A stretch of DNA of 64,000 nucleotides from NCBI RefSeq assembly GCF_017311165.1, contig NZ_CP062973.1, forward strand, positions 124,001 through 188,000. The letters are read 5' to 3'. This document shows positions 48,936 through 58,008 of this stretch, piece after piece (position 1 is the stretch's first letter; each line of letters begins with the position of its first letter). Source of the stretch: Psychroflexus sp. ALD_RP9 (lineage in GTDB: Bacteria > Bacteroidota > Bacteroidia > Flavobacteriales > Flavobacteriaceae). Under the pieces are notes generated by a model. The model was not told where the DNA came from and did not search any database. It was given only the letters and a program-made list of their open reading frames with translations. Both the position numbers and the translations under genes were made by a program.

Positions 48936-50831
48936 ATGAAAATGAAAAGAACGATTTTAAAATTTAGTTTTATTGCACTTTCTGCTCTATTGGTCATGTC
49001 TTGTCACGATGAGTTAGACCAAACACCAATAGATCCAGATACAGTAACTGAACAAGATGTATTTGCAGATGCAAAACAAGCAAAAGGCGCTCTTGCCAAA
49101 TTATATGCAAGTCTGGCCTTAACAGGTCAACAAGGTCCTTCAGGACAACCAGATATTTCTGGTATAGATGAAGGTTTTTCACAGTACACAAGAATGCTTT
49201 ATAACCTGAATGAATTAACAACTGATCATGCAGTTGTTGGCTGGGGTGACCCAGGATTACCTGATTTACATGCCATGTCTTGGTCATCAGGAAACGATTT
49301 TACTGAAGCTATGTATTATCGATTAGCTCAAGAAGTTTCATTTACAAATTCATTTATTGCAAATGCAAACCTACTTGCAGATCCAGTAGTAGAACAGTAT
49401 ATTGCTGAAGCAAGATTCCTAAGAGCTTTTGCTTATTATAACTTAATGGATTTATATGGAAATGTGCCATTAACTACTGAAATTTCAACTGAATTACCTG
49501 AACAAGCCACAAGGACTGAGATTTTCACTTTTGTTGAAGATGAATTACTTGATATTCAAAGTAATCTAGCAGCAGATGGTTCTAATGAATACGGTCGTGT
49601 TGATGAAGTAGCCGCTTGGGCATTATTATCTAAATTATATTTAAATGCCGAGGTTTTTACTGGGGAAGCCAGATATAATGAAGCGGTTGAGTACTCTGAA
49701 AAAGTGATAAATTCTTCTTATAGCATTAATACTAATGATGCCAATGGAAATGGCTCTGCTTACGATGAATTATTTTTAGCAGATAACAATGTTAATGGTG
49801 CTCAAAACGAATTTATTTTTACATTAAATTTTGATGGATTACAATCACAAACATTTGGAGGTACAACCTTCTTAACACATGCCTCTATTGGCGGTAATAT
49901 GAATGCTTTAGATTACGGAGTTAATGCAGGTTGGGCTGGCTTAAGAACAACAGAAGCACTAGTCAAAAAATTTGATGTCTCTGATGATGCCTTAAATAAT
50001 TCTTTTACTACAATTTCTAATTGGGCTATCATTGGTAGTGCAACACCAAACGGATGGAGTGATCCTGACACAGACATGTATGAAATTGCTCCAGATGTAT
50101 ACCAAGTTTTTGCAACATTAACTGATGGTGAAATGAAATTCAGAAGAGATAATCTTTGGGATAATAATTATGGTGGGGCAGATGGTAATGTAGTATTTAA
50201 TGGCGATAACATCAGTGTAGATGCTGGCAGATATCTAATTACCTTCAACTTAAATAACAATACTTATACACTTGAGTCTATTTATGATTATTTACCAGAT
50301 TCTAGAGCTATGTTTTATACAAATGGTCAAAGTCTTGAAATTGAAGAAATTCCTCCTTTTGAACAAGGATTTGCCGTCACTAAGTTTAAAAACATCGACT
50401 CAAATGGTAACCAAGGAAGTGATAATACTGGTAATTATGTAGACACAGACTATCCTGTTATCAGATTGCCTGAAATTTATTTAAATTATGCTGAAGCAAC
50501 GCTTCGTGGTGGTAATGGTAGTGAAGCTACCGCCGTTAACTTAATCAATGAAATCAGAGAGCGCGCCTATGGAAACTCTAGCGCAAACATTAATAGTTCA
50601 GATTTAACTTTAGAATTTGTGTTAGATGAACGCTCAAGAGAACTTTACTGGGAAGGCCAACGCAGAACAGATTTAATTAGATACAATCTTTTCACAACAA
50701 ATGATTACTTATGGCCATTCAAAGGAGACGCACAAAATGGTGTTTCAGTCCCTGAATTTAGAACGCTATTCCCTATTCCGAACGACTTATTATCAATTAA
50801 TCCAAATTTGACACAAAATGAAGGCTATTAA
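48936..50831 (+). CDS. susD: SusD/RagB starch-binding lipoprotein with inserted SusE-type module
   Basis: This 631-residue protein has a lipobox ending at C23 (VMSC), followed by the acidic HDELDQ, in keeping with surface export of lipoproteins in this phylum. The SusD body has an N-terminal TPR-like half (AKQAKGALAKLYASLALTG, YIAEARFLRAFAYYNL) and the C-terminal region LDERSRELYWEGQRRTDLIRY. At about residues 360-446 there is an extra domain reading NWAIIGSATPNGWSDPD, then LTDGEMKFRRDNLWDNNYGG, which matches the starch-binding repeats of the SusE protein encoded next. This explains the length, which is larger than usual. It ends overlapping susE by 14 bases. Confidence 0.93.
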   Translation: MKMKRTILKFSFIALSALLVMSCHDELDQTPIDPDTVTEQDVFADAKQAKGALAKLYASLALTGQQGPSGQPDISGIDEGFSQYTRMLYNLNELTTDHAVVGWGDPGLPDLHAMSWSSGNDFTEAMYYRLAQEVSFTNSFIANANLLADPVVEQYIAEARFLRAFAYYNLMDLYGNVPLTTEISTELPEQATRTEIFTFVEDELLDIQSNLAADGSNEYGRVDEVAAWALLSKLYLNAEVFTGEARYNEAVEYSEKVINSSYSINTNDANGNGSAYDELFLADNNVNGAQNEFIFTLNFDGLQSQTFGGTTFLTHASIGGNMNALDYGVNAGWAGLRTTEALVKKFDVSDDALNNSFTTISNWAIIGSATPNGWSDPDTDMYEIAPDVYQVFATLTDGEMKFRRDNLWDNNYGGADGNVVFNGDNISVDAGRYLITFNLNNNTYTLESIYDYLPDSRAMFYTNGQSLEIEEIPPFEQGFAVTKFKNIDSNGNQGSDNTGNYVDTDYPVIRLPEIYLNYAEATLRGGNGSEATAVNLINEIRERAYGNSSANINSSDLTLEFVLDERSRELYWEGQRRTDLIRYNLFTTNDYLWPFKGDAQNGVSVPEFRTLFPIPNDLLSINPNLTQNEGY

Positions 50832-52158
50832 TAAACTATCCTTTTTGAAGTTATTTTCTATTATCTTAACACTAAGTTTTATTAGCTGTGATGATCAGGA
50901 ATTAACTCAAATTAATGAAAATGCAAACACAGCCCTTTCACTATCGATTGATGAGGTTGTCATGACAGAAGATAATACTGATGAAGAAATTTTAACAGCC
51001 ACTTGGACTAAACCTGACTTTGGTTTCCAATCGGTTCCTGAATATACTATTGAAATTGATATGATGGGGAACGATTTTAGTAGCCCTAGATTAGTAAATG
51101 TTGGCAGAAACACCTCAAAAATATTTACTTCAGAAGAGCTTAACAGTATTTTACTGAACTTAGGTGCTACACCTATGGAAGTCAATCAAATTGAGATGAG
51201 ACTACTTGTAAGTTTGAGTGATGCTCAAGAAACTTATACGCAGGCAGTAGGTCTTGAAGCTACGCCTTTTTCTTCAATTCTAGACTTATCAACTAATTTA
51301 GGAATTGTTGGTAGTGCTACACCAGGTGGTTGGAGCTCAACAAATGAAACTCCTATTCAAGATGTTCCATTTTATTCAACTTCTGAAAATAATGTTGTTG
51401 TTGCTTACGCAACTTTAAGAGATGGTGAAATAAAATTTAGAGAGAATAACGAATGGACCGTTAATTATGGTGATGATGGTAATGATGGTTCGTTAGAGCC
51501 TAACGGTGCAAATATTCCAGTTAGTGCTGGCAATTACAAAATAACCGTTAATACTGAAACTCTAGAATGGTCTATTGAAGAATATTCTTGGGGTATTGTA
51601 GGTGGTGCAACTGTCTACGGTTGGGATACACCAGACATAAAATTTGAATATAACCCTTTTCAAGATAATTGGAAAGCTGCTGCAACATTAACAGATGGAG
51701 AAATAAAATTCCGCCAAAATGAAGAATGGAATTTTGACTACGGTGATACAGGTGCTGATGGAACACTAGATCAAGGCGGTGATAATATTGCTGTTGAAGC
51801 TGGACACTATATCATCACATTAGATTTAAACAGTCAAACTTATGAGTTAGAACCAACTGATTTATGGGGTCTTGTTGGTAGCGCTACTACATTTGAATGG
51901 GACGCACCTGATCCAGATAAGTTTTTACCTGATTTTGGTATAAATGAAGGTATGTACTATTTAAATGGTGTTGAAATTGGTACAGGTGAAGTTAAAATTA
52001 GACAAAATGAAGTTTGGGATGTAGATTACGGTGATAATGGAAATGATGGAACTCTAGAGTTAGGTGGAGCAAATATTCCGGTAACTCCTGGTACTTACAA
52101 TGTTGAAATGAATTTTACAATAAATCCACCAACTATTAACTTTTACCCTTGGCAATAA
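50818..52158 (+). CDS. susE: SusE/SusF-type surface starch-binding lipoprotein with three tandem modules
   Basis: This 446-residue protein has a lipobox ending at C24 (SFISC) and an acidic +1 region (DDQEL). An N-terminal SusE Ig-like domain (about 35-150) is followed by three tandem binding modules at about 160-257, 258-345 and 346-446. Each has the pattern G-(I/L)-V-G-x-A-T-x-x-x-W, then DGE(I/V)K(F/I)R followed by W...(V/F)DYGD or VNYGD. Such modules bind starch helices through the tryptophans. The third lacks the G before W (FEW in place of xGW). It starts within the susD end, so the two are translationally coupled. Confidence 0.88.
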   Translation: MKAINKLSFLKLFSIILTLSFISCDDQELTQINENANTALSLSIDEVVMTEDNTDEEILTATWTKPDFGFQSVPEYTIEIDMMGNDFSSPRLVNVGRNTSKIFTSEELNSILLNLGATPMEVNQIEMRLLVSLSDAQETYTQAVGLEATPFSSILDLSTNLGIVGSATPGGWSSTNETPIQDVPFYSTSENNVVVAYATLRDGEIKFRENNEWTVNYGDDGNDGSLEPNGANIPVSAGNYKITVNTETLEWSIEEYSWGIVGGATVYGWDTPDIKFEYNPFQDNWKAAATLTDGEIKFRQNEEWNFDYGDTGADGTLDQGGDNIAVEAGHYIITLDLNSQTYELEPTDLWGLVGSATTFEWDAPDPDKFLPDFGINEGMYYLNGVEIGTGEVKIRQNEVWDVDYGDNGNDGTLELGGANIPVTPGTYNVEMNFTINPPTINFYPWQ

Positions 52159-52172
52159 AGCCTAAATTAAAT

Positions 52173-52201
52173 AAAGGCCTACTTTGAATGTAGGCCTTTT
52201 T
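52173..52201 (+). terminator. Terminator between susE and the secreted amylase
   Basis: AAAGGCCTAC (52173-52182) pairs with GTAGGCCTTT (52190-52199) around a 7-base loop, then T. It lies 14 bases after the susE stop and 15 bases before the amylase ATG, with no room for another full promoter, so the amylase depends on read-through. Confidence 0.8.
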
Positions 52202-52215
52202 AATTTTAAATAATT

Positions 52216-55065
52216 ATGAGAAAAAATCTACTTTTAATATTTAGCCTTTTATTAGGAAGCATAATCTCTGCTCAACAACAAACAGGAAACTTCACAATTA
52301 CGCCATCTAATTTTGAGCAAGATGATGAAATTACAATCACTGTATCTGGTGTTGTTCCGGGAGTTTGGAGTACAAGTGATGTTTACTTATGGGCTTGGTA
52401 CACAAATGCTAATGGTCAACAATTCGACTCGCCTACTAATGGCTCGTGGACAAGTTCTAGTGAATCACAAAAAATGACCAATAATGGTGATGGTACTTTT
52501 TCATTTACAATGACACCATCCGACTTTTACGGTGCAACTGATATTGTTGAAATTGGTATGCTTGCTAAAGCTAAAGATGGTACAGGCGATAAAAAAACAC
52601 AGGACTTTGTTACCGATGTCGGAACATTTCAATTAACACTTAATGCTCCCCAAGAAAACTTAAATGTAATTCAAAATGGTGGCAACTTTTCTATCTCTGC
52701 TTCAAACTCAGCAGGGAATGCCACTTATGTCTTATCTGCTAATGGAAGTGTCATTAATACTCAGACAGGTGTTAACACTTATTCATATACCAACACAAAC
52801 ATTACTGAGAATAAAGATTATATTCTAGAAGTGACACAAGGTTCTATCACTTTTACAAGAGAGTTTTCAGTTATCGCTGAACCAACTGTCAACTCAGTTA
52901 CTATGCCAGCTGATTATGAAGATGGTATCAATTATATTAGTGATACTGAAGCTATTTTAGTTTTAAATGCACCTGGAAAAGACTTTGTTTACGTTGCAGG
53001 GAGTTTTAATAACTGGAGTCCTGACGGAAGCTACGCTATGAATATAGATCCTACAAGAGATAATAAATTTTGGATTTCGTTAGATGGTTTAACTCCTGGA
53101 CAAATTGAAACCTATCAATATTGGGTTGTAGACCAAACACCAATTAATGGTTCGCCTAAGGTCGTAAAAACTGCAGATCCATTTTCAACTTTGGTTTTAT
53201 CACCTTTTGATGATCCTGGAATTCCAACAAGTTCATATCCTAACTTACCTCAATATCCTGATGGTCAAGAACGTGAAGTCAGTGTATTACAAACAGCAAA
53301 ACCAGAATATAACTGGCAAGTCACAAATTTTGAAAAACCCAAAAAAGAAGATCTTGTGGTTTATGAAGTCTTGGTGAGAGATTTTGATGCTGATAGAAAT
53401 TATCAAGATTTAATTGATAAAATAGACTATTTTAAAGATTTAAACATCAATGCCATTCACCTTATGCCAGTAATGGAATTTGAAGGCAACGAAAGTTGGG
53501 GATATAATACAGCATTTCATATGGCTTTAGACAAATTTTATGGAACTGAAAATAAACTTAAAGAGTTCATAGATTTATGCCACCAGAATGAAATTGCCGT
53601 TATACTTGACTTAGTTTTAAATCATGCTTATGGTCGTAATCCTATGGTAAGAATGTGGATGAATGATCCTGATGGTGACGGTTGGGGCGGACCTTCAACA
53701 GAAAATCCTTACTTCAACACGTCTCCTCGACATAGTTATAATGTAGGTAACGATTTTAACCATCAAAGTAATTTAACTCAATATTACACTGAACGTGTTA
53801 TTAAGCACTGGATTCAAGAGTTTAAAATTGATGGCTTTAGATGGGATTTAACAAAAGGCTTTACACAAAATTGTTCTGACTCTAATGAATCGTGCACCAA
53901 TAGTTACCAACAAGATCGCGTGGATGTCTTAAAAGCCTACGCTGACTATTCATGGTCTATAGATGATAGCCATTATGTTATTTTTGAACACTTAGGGCAA
54001 GATAATGAAGAACAGCAATGGGCTAATTATCGTTTAAATGAAGATAAAGGAATTATGCTTTGGGGCAAGATGACCGATCAATATAATCAACTTACAATGG
54101 GCTTTAATTCTAATAATGATATTACTAGAATGGGTCACGAAAGTCGCGGTTTTAATGCACCTAGATTATTGGGTTATGCCGAAAGTCATGATGAAGAACG
54201 CTTGATGTATAAAAATCTAGAATTTGGAAATACTTCAAACGCTTCTCATAATGTACAAAACTTAAATACAGCTCTATCTCGCATGTCTGCACTTGGCGCT
54301 GTTACAATGACTATTCCTGGCCCTAAAATGATTTGGCATTTCGGAGATTTAGGAATGGAAAATTCTATTTTTACTTGTAACGATGGTAGTGTAAACTTAC
54401 CAGGCGGTACAGATGGTGATTGTAAACTAGACACCAAGCCTCAACCGCAGTGGACAAATAATTGGCTCAATGATCCTGCAAGAAGTCAAATTTATAACGA
54501 TTGGGCTAGATTACATGAGCTAAAAATTGAAGAAGATGTTTTTGAAGGTGATTATGCCATAAATTCAGGCAACACTTTAACACCACGAATTTATGTTTTT
54601 AACAACAACTTACCTGCTTCATCTCTTAAAAATGTAGTGGTTATTGCTAATTTTGATGTTACAGCGAGAAACATAACACCTGATTTTCCTTATACAGGTC
54701 AATGGTTCAATTTAATGGATGAAACAGGTTCAACTTCTATAAATGTAAATAATACTTCTGCTACAATTAATATTCCTGCTGGAGAATTTAGAATTTATGG
54801 AAATGCACCATCAACTTTAAGCAACAACCAGTTTAATAAAAAGGAAATTACATTGTACCCTAATCCTACGTCAAATGCATTCAAACTGTCAGTTAATGCA
54901 AAAACTGTAAAAATTTATAATACGCTTGGCAAAGAAGTTAAATCTTTTGAAGCTGTAAATGCACATCAAATCTTGAATATATCAGAGCTTGAAACTGGTT
55001 TATTTTTTGTACAAATTACGAATGAATCTAATGTAAAAGAAACTCTTAAACTAGTTAAGCGTTAA
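52216..55065 (+). CDS. Secreted multidomain alpha-amylase, GH13, with T9SS sorting domain
   Basis: This is a 949-residue protein with a signal peptide at 1-19. Residues of about 22-220 form one or two beta-sandwich modules (TITPSNFEQDDEITITVSG), and a CBM48-like segment around residue 258 reads VYVAGSFNNWSPDG. The GH13 catalytic domain runs from about 385 to 760: DLVLNHAYGRNP, FRWDLTKGF (nucleophile), VIFEHLG (acid/base), AESHDEERL. A beta domain follows. A type A T9SS sorting domain occupies about 870-949 (LYPNPTSNAF, then TLGKEVKSF, LETGLFFVQI). It is expected outside the cell or on the surface, making the first cut for the Sus proteins. Confidence 0.92.
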   Translation: MRKNLLLIFSLLLGSIISAQQQTGNFTITPSNFEQDDEITITVSGVVPGVWSTSDVYLWAWYTNANGQQFDSPTNGSWTSSSESQKMTNNGDGTFSFTMTPSDFYGATDIVEIGMLAKAKDGTGDKKTQDFVTDVGTFQLTLNAPQENLNVIQNGGNFSISASNSAGNATYVLSANGSVINTQTGVNTYSYTNTNITENKDYILEVTQGSITFTREFSVIAEPTVNSVTMPADYEDGINYISDTEAILVLNAPGKDFVYVAGSFNNWSPDGSYAMNIDPTRDNKFWISLDGLTPGQIETYQYWVVDQTPINGSPKVVKTADPFSTLVLSPFDDPGIPTSSYPNLPQYPDGQEREVSVLQTAKPEYNWQVTNFEKPKKEDLVVYEVLVRDFDADRNYQDLIDKIDYFKDLNINAIHLMPVMEFEGNESWGYNTAFHMALDKFYGTENKLKEFIDLCHQNEIAVILDLVLNHAYGRNPMVRMWMNDPDGDGWGGPSTENPYFNTSPRHSYNVGNDFNHQSNLTQYYTERVIKHWIQEFKIDGFRWDLTKGFTQNCSDSNESCTNSYQQDRVDVLKAYADYSWSIDDSHYVIFEHLGQDNEEQQWANYRLNEDKGIMLWGKMTDQYNQLTMGFNSNNDITRMGHESRGFNAPRLLGYAESHDEERLMYKNLEFGNTSNASHNVQNLNTALSRMSALGAVTMTIPGPKMIWHFGDLGMENSIFTCNDGSVNLPGGTDGDCKLDTKPQPQWTNNWLNDPARSQIYNDWARLHELKIEEDVFEGDYAINSGNTLTPRIYVFNNNLPASSLKNVVVIANFDVTARNITPDFPYTGQWFNLMDETGSTSINVNNTSATINIPAGEFRIYGNAPSTLSNNQFNKKEITLYPNPTSNAFKLSVNAKTVKIYNTLGKEVKSFEAVNAHQILNISELETGLFFVQITNESNVKETLKLVKR

Positions 55066-55087
55066 ATTTTGATAAGTTTAAAGCAAT

Positions 55088-55115
55088 AAAAAAGCGCCCA
55101 ATTTGGCGCTTTTTT
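55088..55115. terminator. Bidirectional terminator after the amylase gene
   Basis: AAAGCGCC (55091-55098) and GGCGCTTT (55105-55112) pair, with flanking A and T runs extending the stem by 3 bases on each side. It lies between the amylase stop and the convergent nitroreductase stop at 55116. Confidence 0.88.
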
Positions 55116-55748
55116 TTATTTAATTTCTATTATAGTTTCACTTAATGGTCTTCTTACTTTTTTAAAACTTGCAAACTCATCATCATTAGACCGATATCCT
55201 ATGGCACAAACTAAAACTGATTTAAGTTTTCTAGATTTTAAATCTAAAACTTCATCGTATTTGTGAGGAAGAAAGCCTTCCATAGGGGAAGCATCAATTT
55301 TTTCTAAAGCACAAATAGTTAATACATTACCTAAAGCCAAATAAGCCTGGTTATTAGCCCATTTTGAAATTTCATCATCTGTTTTTTCATTAAAATCTTT
55401 AATTAAAAATTCCCTAAAAGGTGATAAAATTTCATCAGGTGTCTCTCTTATTGACTTAATAAGTTCAAAGTTATCTTCAATAAAAGCTTGATTAATAGTT
55501 TCTTCACGACAAATCACCAACAAATGAGAAGCAGTTTTTACCTGTTGTTGATTAAAACTGTGTTGAAATAATTCATTTTTTAAATCCTGATTAGAAATCA
55601 CAATTAATTTTAAAGGCTGCAAACCATATGAAGTTGGCGTTAAATTAAAACCCTCAATTATTTTATCTAAAATCGATTGAGGAACTATTTTGTTATCATC
55701 AAATTTTTTTGCGGCATAGCGCCATTTTAAAGCTTCAATCGTATCCAT
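55116..55748 (-). CDS. Nitroreductase-family NAD(P)H-dependent FMN oxidoreductase
   Basis: This 210-residue protein is of the NfsB/nitroreductase fold. The N-terminal ALKWRYAAKKFDDNKIVP is followed by LTPTSYGLQPLKLIVI (FMN contacts), ALGNVLTICALEKIDASPMEGF and a late VLVCAIGYRS segment. It reduces nitroaromatics, quinones or similar electrophiles; its natural substrate is unknown. The start is ATG 55748; the preceding codon is TTG 55751. It has its own promoter. Confidence 0.88.
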   Translation of the reverse strand: MDTIEALKWRYAAKKFDDNKIVPQSILDKIIEGFNLTPTSYGLQPLKLIVISNQDLKNELFQHSFNQQQVKTASHLLVICREETINQAFIEDNFELIKSIRETPDEILSPFREFLIKDFNEKTDDEISKWANNQAYLALGNVLTICALEKIDASPMEGFLPHKYDEVLDLKSRKLKSVLVCAIGYRSNDDEFASFKKVRRPLSETIIEIK

Positions 55749-55762
55749 CAAATTATTTTGTA

Positions 55763-55770
55763 CAAATATA
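55763..55770 (-). promoter_or_regulatory. -7 element of the nitroreductase gene
   Basis: On the minus strand TATATTTG (55770-55763) matches the consensus exactly, 14 bases before the ATG at 55748. A TTTG lies 24 bases upstream, slightly further than usual. Confidence 0.55.
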
Positions 55771-55818
55771 CTAAGCTAAAAATTAGACGACTTACAAAGT
55801 TTCCTTAAAAGAATTTAC

Positions 55819-56637
55819 TTACCAGTTTGTCAAAAAGAGCTTAAAAAAACGCTTATTGTGATCGCTTACAAATAACAACACAGATCTACCTGAAGCTAGA
55901 TAATTATCTATATCAGGACAAATTTGCTCTAATGTAAACCACTGCTCTACTCTATTAACAGCATTAAACCAGTTTAATTTTTGAGGCATCGTAAAATGAT
56001 ATCTACTCCAATCTTGTTTGTAAAAAAGTTGCTTTGTAAGCCACTCACCTTCAATTTGCACATCAGTTAAAGTTTTAAATACTGGTAGTTTTTCTTGAAA
56101 TGGCTTAAACAACATGGCCTTAAAACACAATCTTTGCTGAATAGAATTTTGTTTTAATCCCAGGCCTTCAAGTTCAGAAGTTGCATTTTTTTGGTATAAA
56201 AGCGGAAATTGTTTGGTTTTAAGTTTATGTAGTTTATCTTCAAAACGATCTCTTCTATTTGGACCAATCCAACAAAAATCGGCTGTAGTTGATAAGCTAG
56301 CATCAAATAAATAAACTTTATAAACCAATTCAAGTTGAAAAACTTCAGCTGATACTAAATCCCGAACAAGAAAATCAAATTCACCTAAGGTTTGCTTCTG
56401 TGTAATGATTTGAAGGCTATGAGCAATCGCTTCATATTGCTCAGACTGTTGTAATGCTTCAAGCATAAAAAGTTCGGCTCTTTTACCTATAAATTTCTGA
56501 TTGGTTTCAAATTGAGGTGATAAAGAATAATTGTCGGGTTTAAAATCAAAAACCCTGATGTTTTTAATAAAATCATCAGGGTTTTTAACAAGCAAAGGTG
56601 TTTTAAAAAAAGCTTTATATTGGTCTATAATTTTCAT
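55819..56637 (-). CDS. DUF1853-family protein
   Basis: This 272-residue protein has the DUF1853 core: KRAELFMLEALQ near residue 53, LGEFDFLVRD near 86 and QLELVYKVYLF near 100. The order of an aspartate then a glutamate and lysine on a following strand resembles PD-(D/E)XK nuclease-like folds, but this is my inference. No function is established. The ATG overlaps the deoD stop (TAATG), so it is translationally coupled to nucleoside catabolism genes. Confidence 0.75.
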   Translation of the reverse strand: MKIIDQYKAFFKTPLLVKNPDDFIKNIRVFDFKPDNYSLSPQFETNQKFIGKRAELFMLEALQQSEQYEAIAHSLQIITQKQTLGEFDFLVRDLVSAEVFQLELVYKVYLFDASLSTTADFCWIGPNRRDRFEDKLHKLKTKQFPLLYQKNATSELEGLGLKQNSIQQRLCFKAMLFKPFQEKLPVFKTLTDVQIEGEWLTKQLFYKQDWSRYHFTMPQKLNWFNAVNRVEQWFTLEQICPDIDNYLASGRSVLLFVSDHNKRFFKLFLTNW

Positions 56638-57335
56638 TAAATCACATCTAGCGCAATGTCTATCATTTTAGAAAAGGTAGTTTCACGATCTTCGGCACTA
56701 GTAACTTCACCTGTAACGAGTGAATCAGAAATTGTTAAAATAGCGAGTGCTTCTACTCCAAATTTTGCTGCGATTGAATATAGAGCAGCTGCCTCCATCT
56801 CGACACACAAAACATTGTAAGCAGCCCACTTTTTATAATCGTCTTTTTGATCTGTATAAAACAAATCTGACGATAAAACATTACCTGCTTTTATTTGAAT
56901 TGATCTGCTTTTGGCAGCTTCAACTGCTTTTTGAAATAAATTAAAGCTCGCTGTTGGAGCAAAATCGCCACCATCAAACCTACTTCGGTTGATAGCTGAA
57001 TTTGTTGAAGCAGACATTGCTAAAACAACATCTCTTAAAGCAACATCTTCTTGCATTGAGCCAGCACTTCCGACGCGAATTAATTTTTTTGCATCATAAT
57101 CATTTATCAATTCGTGAGCATAAATACTAAATGAAGGTAAACCCATGCCTGTACCTTGAACCGAAACTTTTTTCCCTTTGTAAGTTCCCGTATAACCAAA
57201 CATATTTCTAACGTCGTTATAACATTTAGGATTTTCAAAATAAGTTTCGGCTATCCATTTAGCACGAAGCGGATCGCCAGGTAACAATACAGTGTCTGCG
57301 ATTTCATTAGTTTGGGCTTTAATATGTAAACTCAT
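56637..57335 (-). CDS. deoD: Purine-nucleoside phosphorylase, DeoD type
   Basis: This 232-residue hexameric PNP has [15 protein letters not shown] near 17, [47 protein letters not shown] (substrate ribose binding) and [10 protein letters not shown] with the catalytic aspartate. It cleaves purine (deoxy)nucleosides with phosphate. Its ATG overlaps the deoC stop as TAATG, and its own stop overlaps the next start in the same way. The tight coupling fits a nucleoside salvage operon. Confidence 0.95.
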   Translation of the reverse strand: MSLHIKAQTNEIADTVLLPGDPLRAKWIAETYFENPKCYNDVRNMFGYTGTYKGKKVSVQGTGMGLPSFSIYAHELINDYDAKKLIRVGSAGSMQEDVALRDVVLAMSASTNSAINRSRFDGGDFAPTASFNLFQKAVEAAKSRSIQIKAGNVLSSDLFYTDQKDDYKKWAAYNVLCVEMEAAALYSIAAKFGVEALAILTISDSLVTGEVTSAEDRETTFSKMIDIALDVI

Positions 57336-57997
57336 TAATAATCGTCTTTAGAGGTTAAACCATTCATAATTGCAACACCTGAAGAAGCGCCTAATCGATG
57401 TACGCCTAAATCTATAAACATTTGTGCTGTTTTAGCATCACGTATTCCTCCAGAAGCTTTAAGTTTAACTTGATTTGAAACGCTAGCTTTCATAATTTTA
57501 ATAGCTTCAACTGTAGCGCCACCACTGCCAAAACCTGTTGAAGTTTTAACATAATTTGCACCAGCTTTTTCTGAAATTACTGAGGCTATTTTGATTTCTT
57601 CGTCTGTTAAATTACAAATTTCTAAAATAACTTTAAGCGTGTTGTTACCAACTGCTTTTTTAACTTCAGAAATATCTTCTTTGACTCGGTCTAATTCACC
57701 AGATTTTAAAAAGGATTGGTTAATAACCATATCAAATTCAGTTGCGCCATCTTTTAAGGCCTGACGTGCTTCTTCAACTTTTGCTTTAGTTGTTGTATTG
57801 CCTAGTGGAAAACCAATTACTGTGCAAATTTTAACATCAGAATTTGATAGTAATTCTGTTGCTAATTCAACAAAACAAGGGTTAATACAAACACTTGCAA
57901 AATGATAAGCTTTAGCTTCTTCACAAAGTTGTTTAATGTCTGAAATACTAGTGGTGGCTTTTAAAGCCGTATGGTCTATAAATTGATTAATCGGCAT
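57335..57997 (-). CDS. deoC: Deoxyribose-phosphate aldolase
   Basis: This 220-residue class I aldolase has [12 protein letters not shown] at the N-terminus, [21 protein letters not shown] (written [12 protein letters not shown] here), the Schiff-base lysine in [13 protein letters not shown] near residue 151, and [12 protein letters not shown] with the second active-site lysine. It splits deoxyribose 5-phosphate to acetaldehyde and glyceraldehyde 3-phosphate, the next steps after DeoD (via a phosphopentomutase not seen here). It begins 11 bases after ychF. Confidence 0.95.
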   Translation of the reverse strand: MPINQFIDHTALKATTSISDIKQLCEEAKAYHFASVCINPCFVELATELLSNSDVKICTVIGFPLGNTTTKAKVEEARQALKDGATEFDMVINQSFLKSGELDRVKEDISEVKKAVGNNTLKVILEICNLTDEEIKIASVISEKAGANYVKTSTGFGSGGATVEAIKIMKASVSNQVKLKASGGIRDAKTAQMFIDLGVHRLGASSGVAIMNGLTSKDDY

Positions 57998-58008
57998 GTG
58001 TTTATATT

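Noticed and set aside
48994..49287. Open frame of 97 codons antisense to susD
   Set aside because: It lies fully within the strongly supported susD frame, has a leucine/histidine-rich composition typical of antisense shadows, and matches no family I know.
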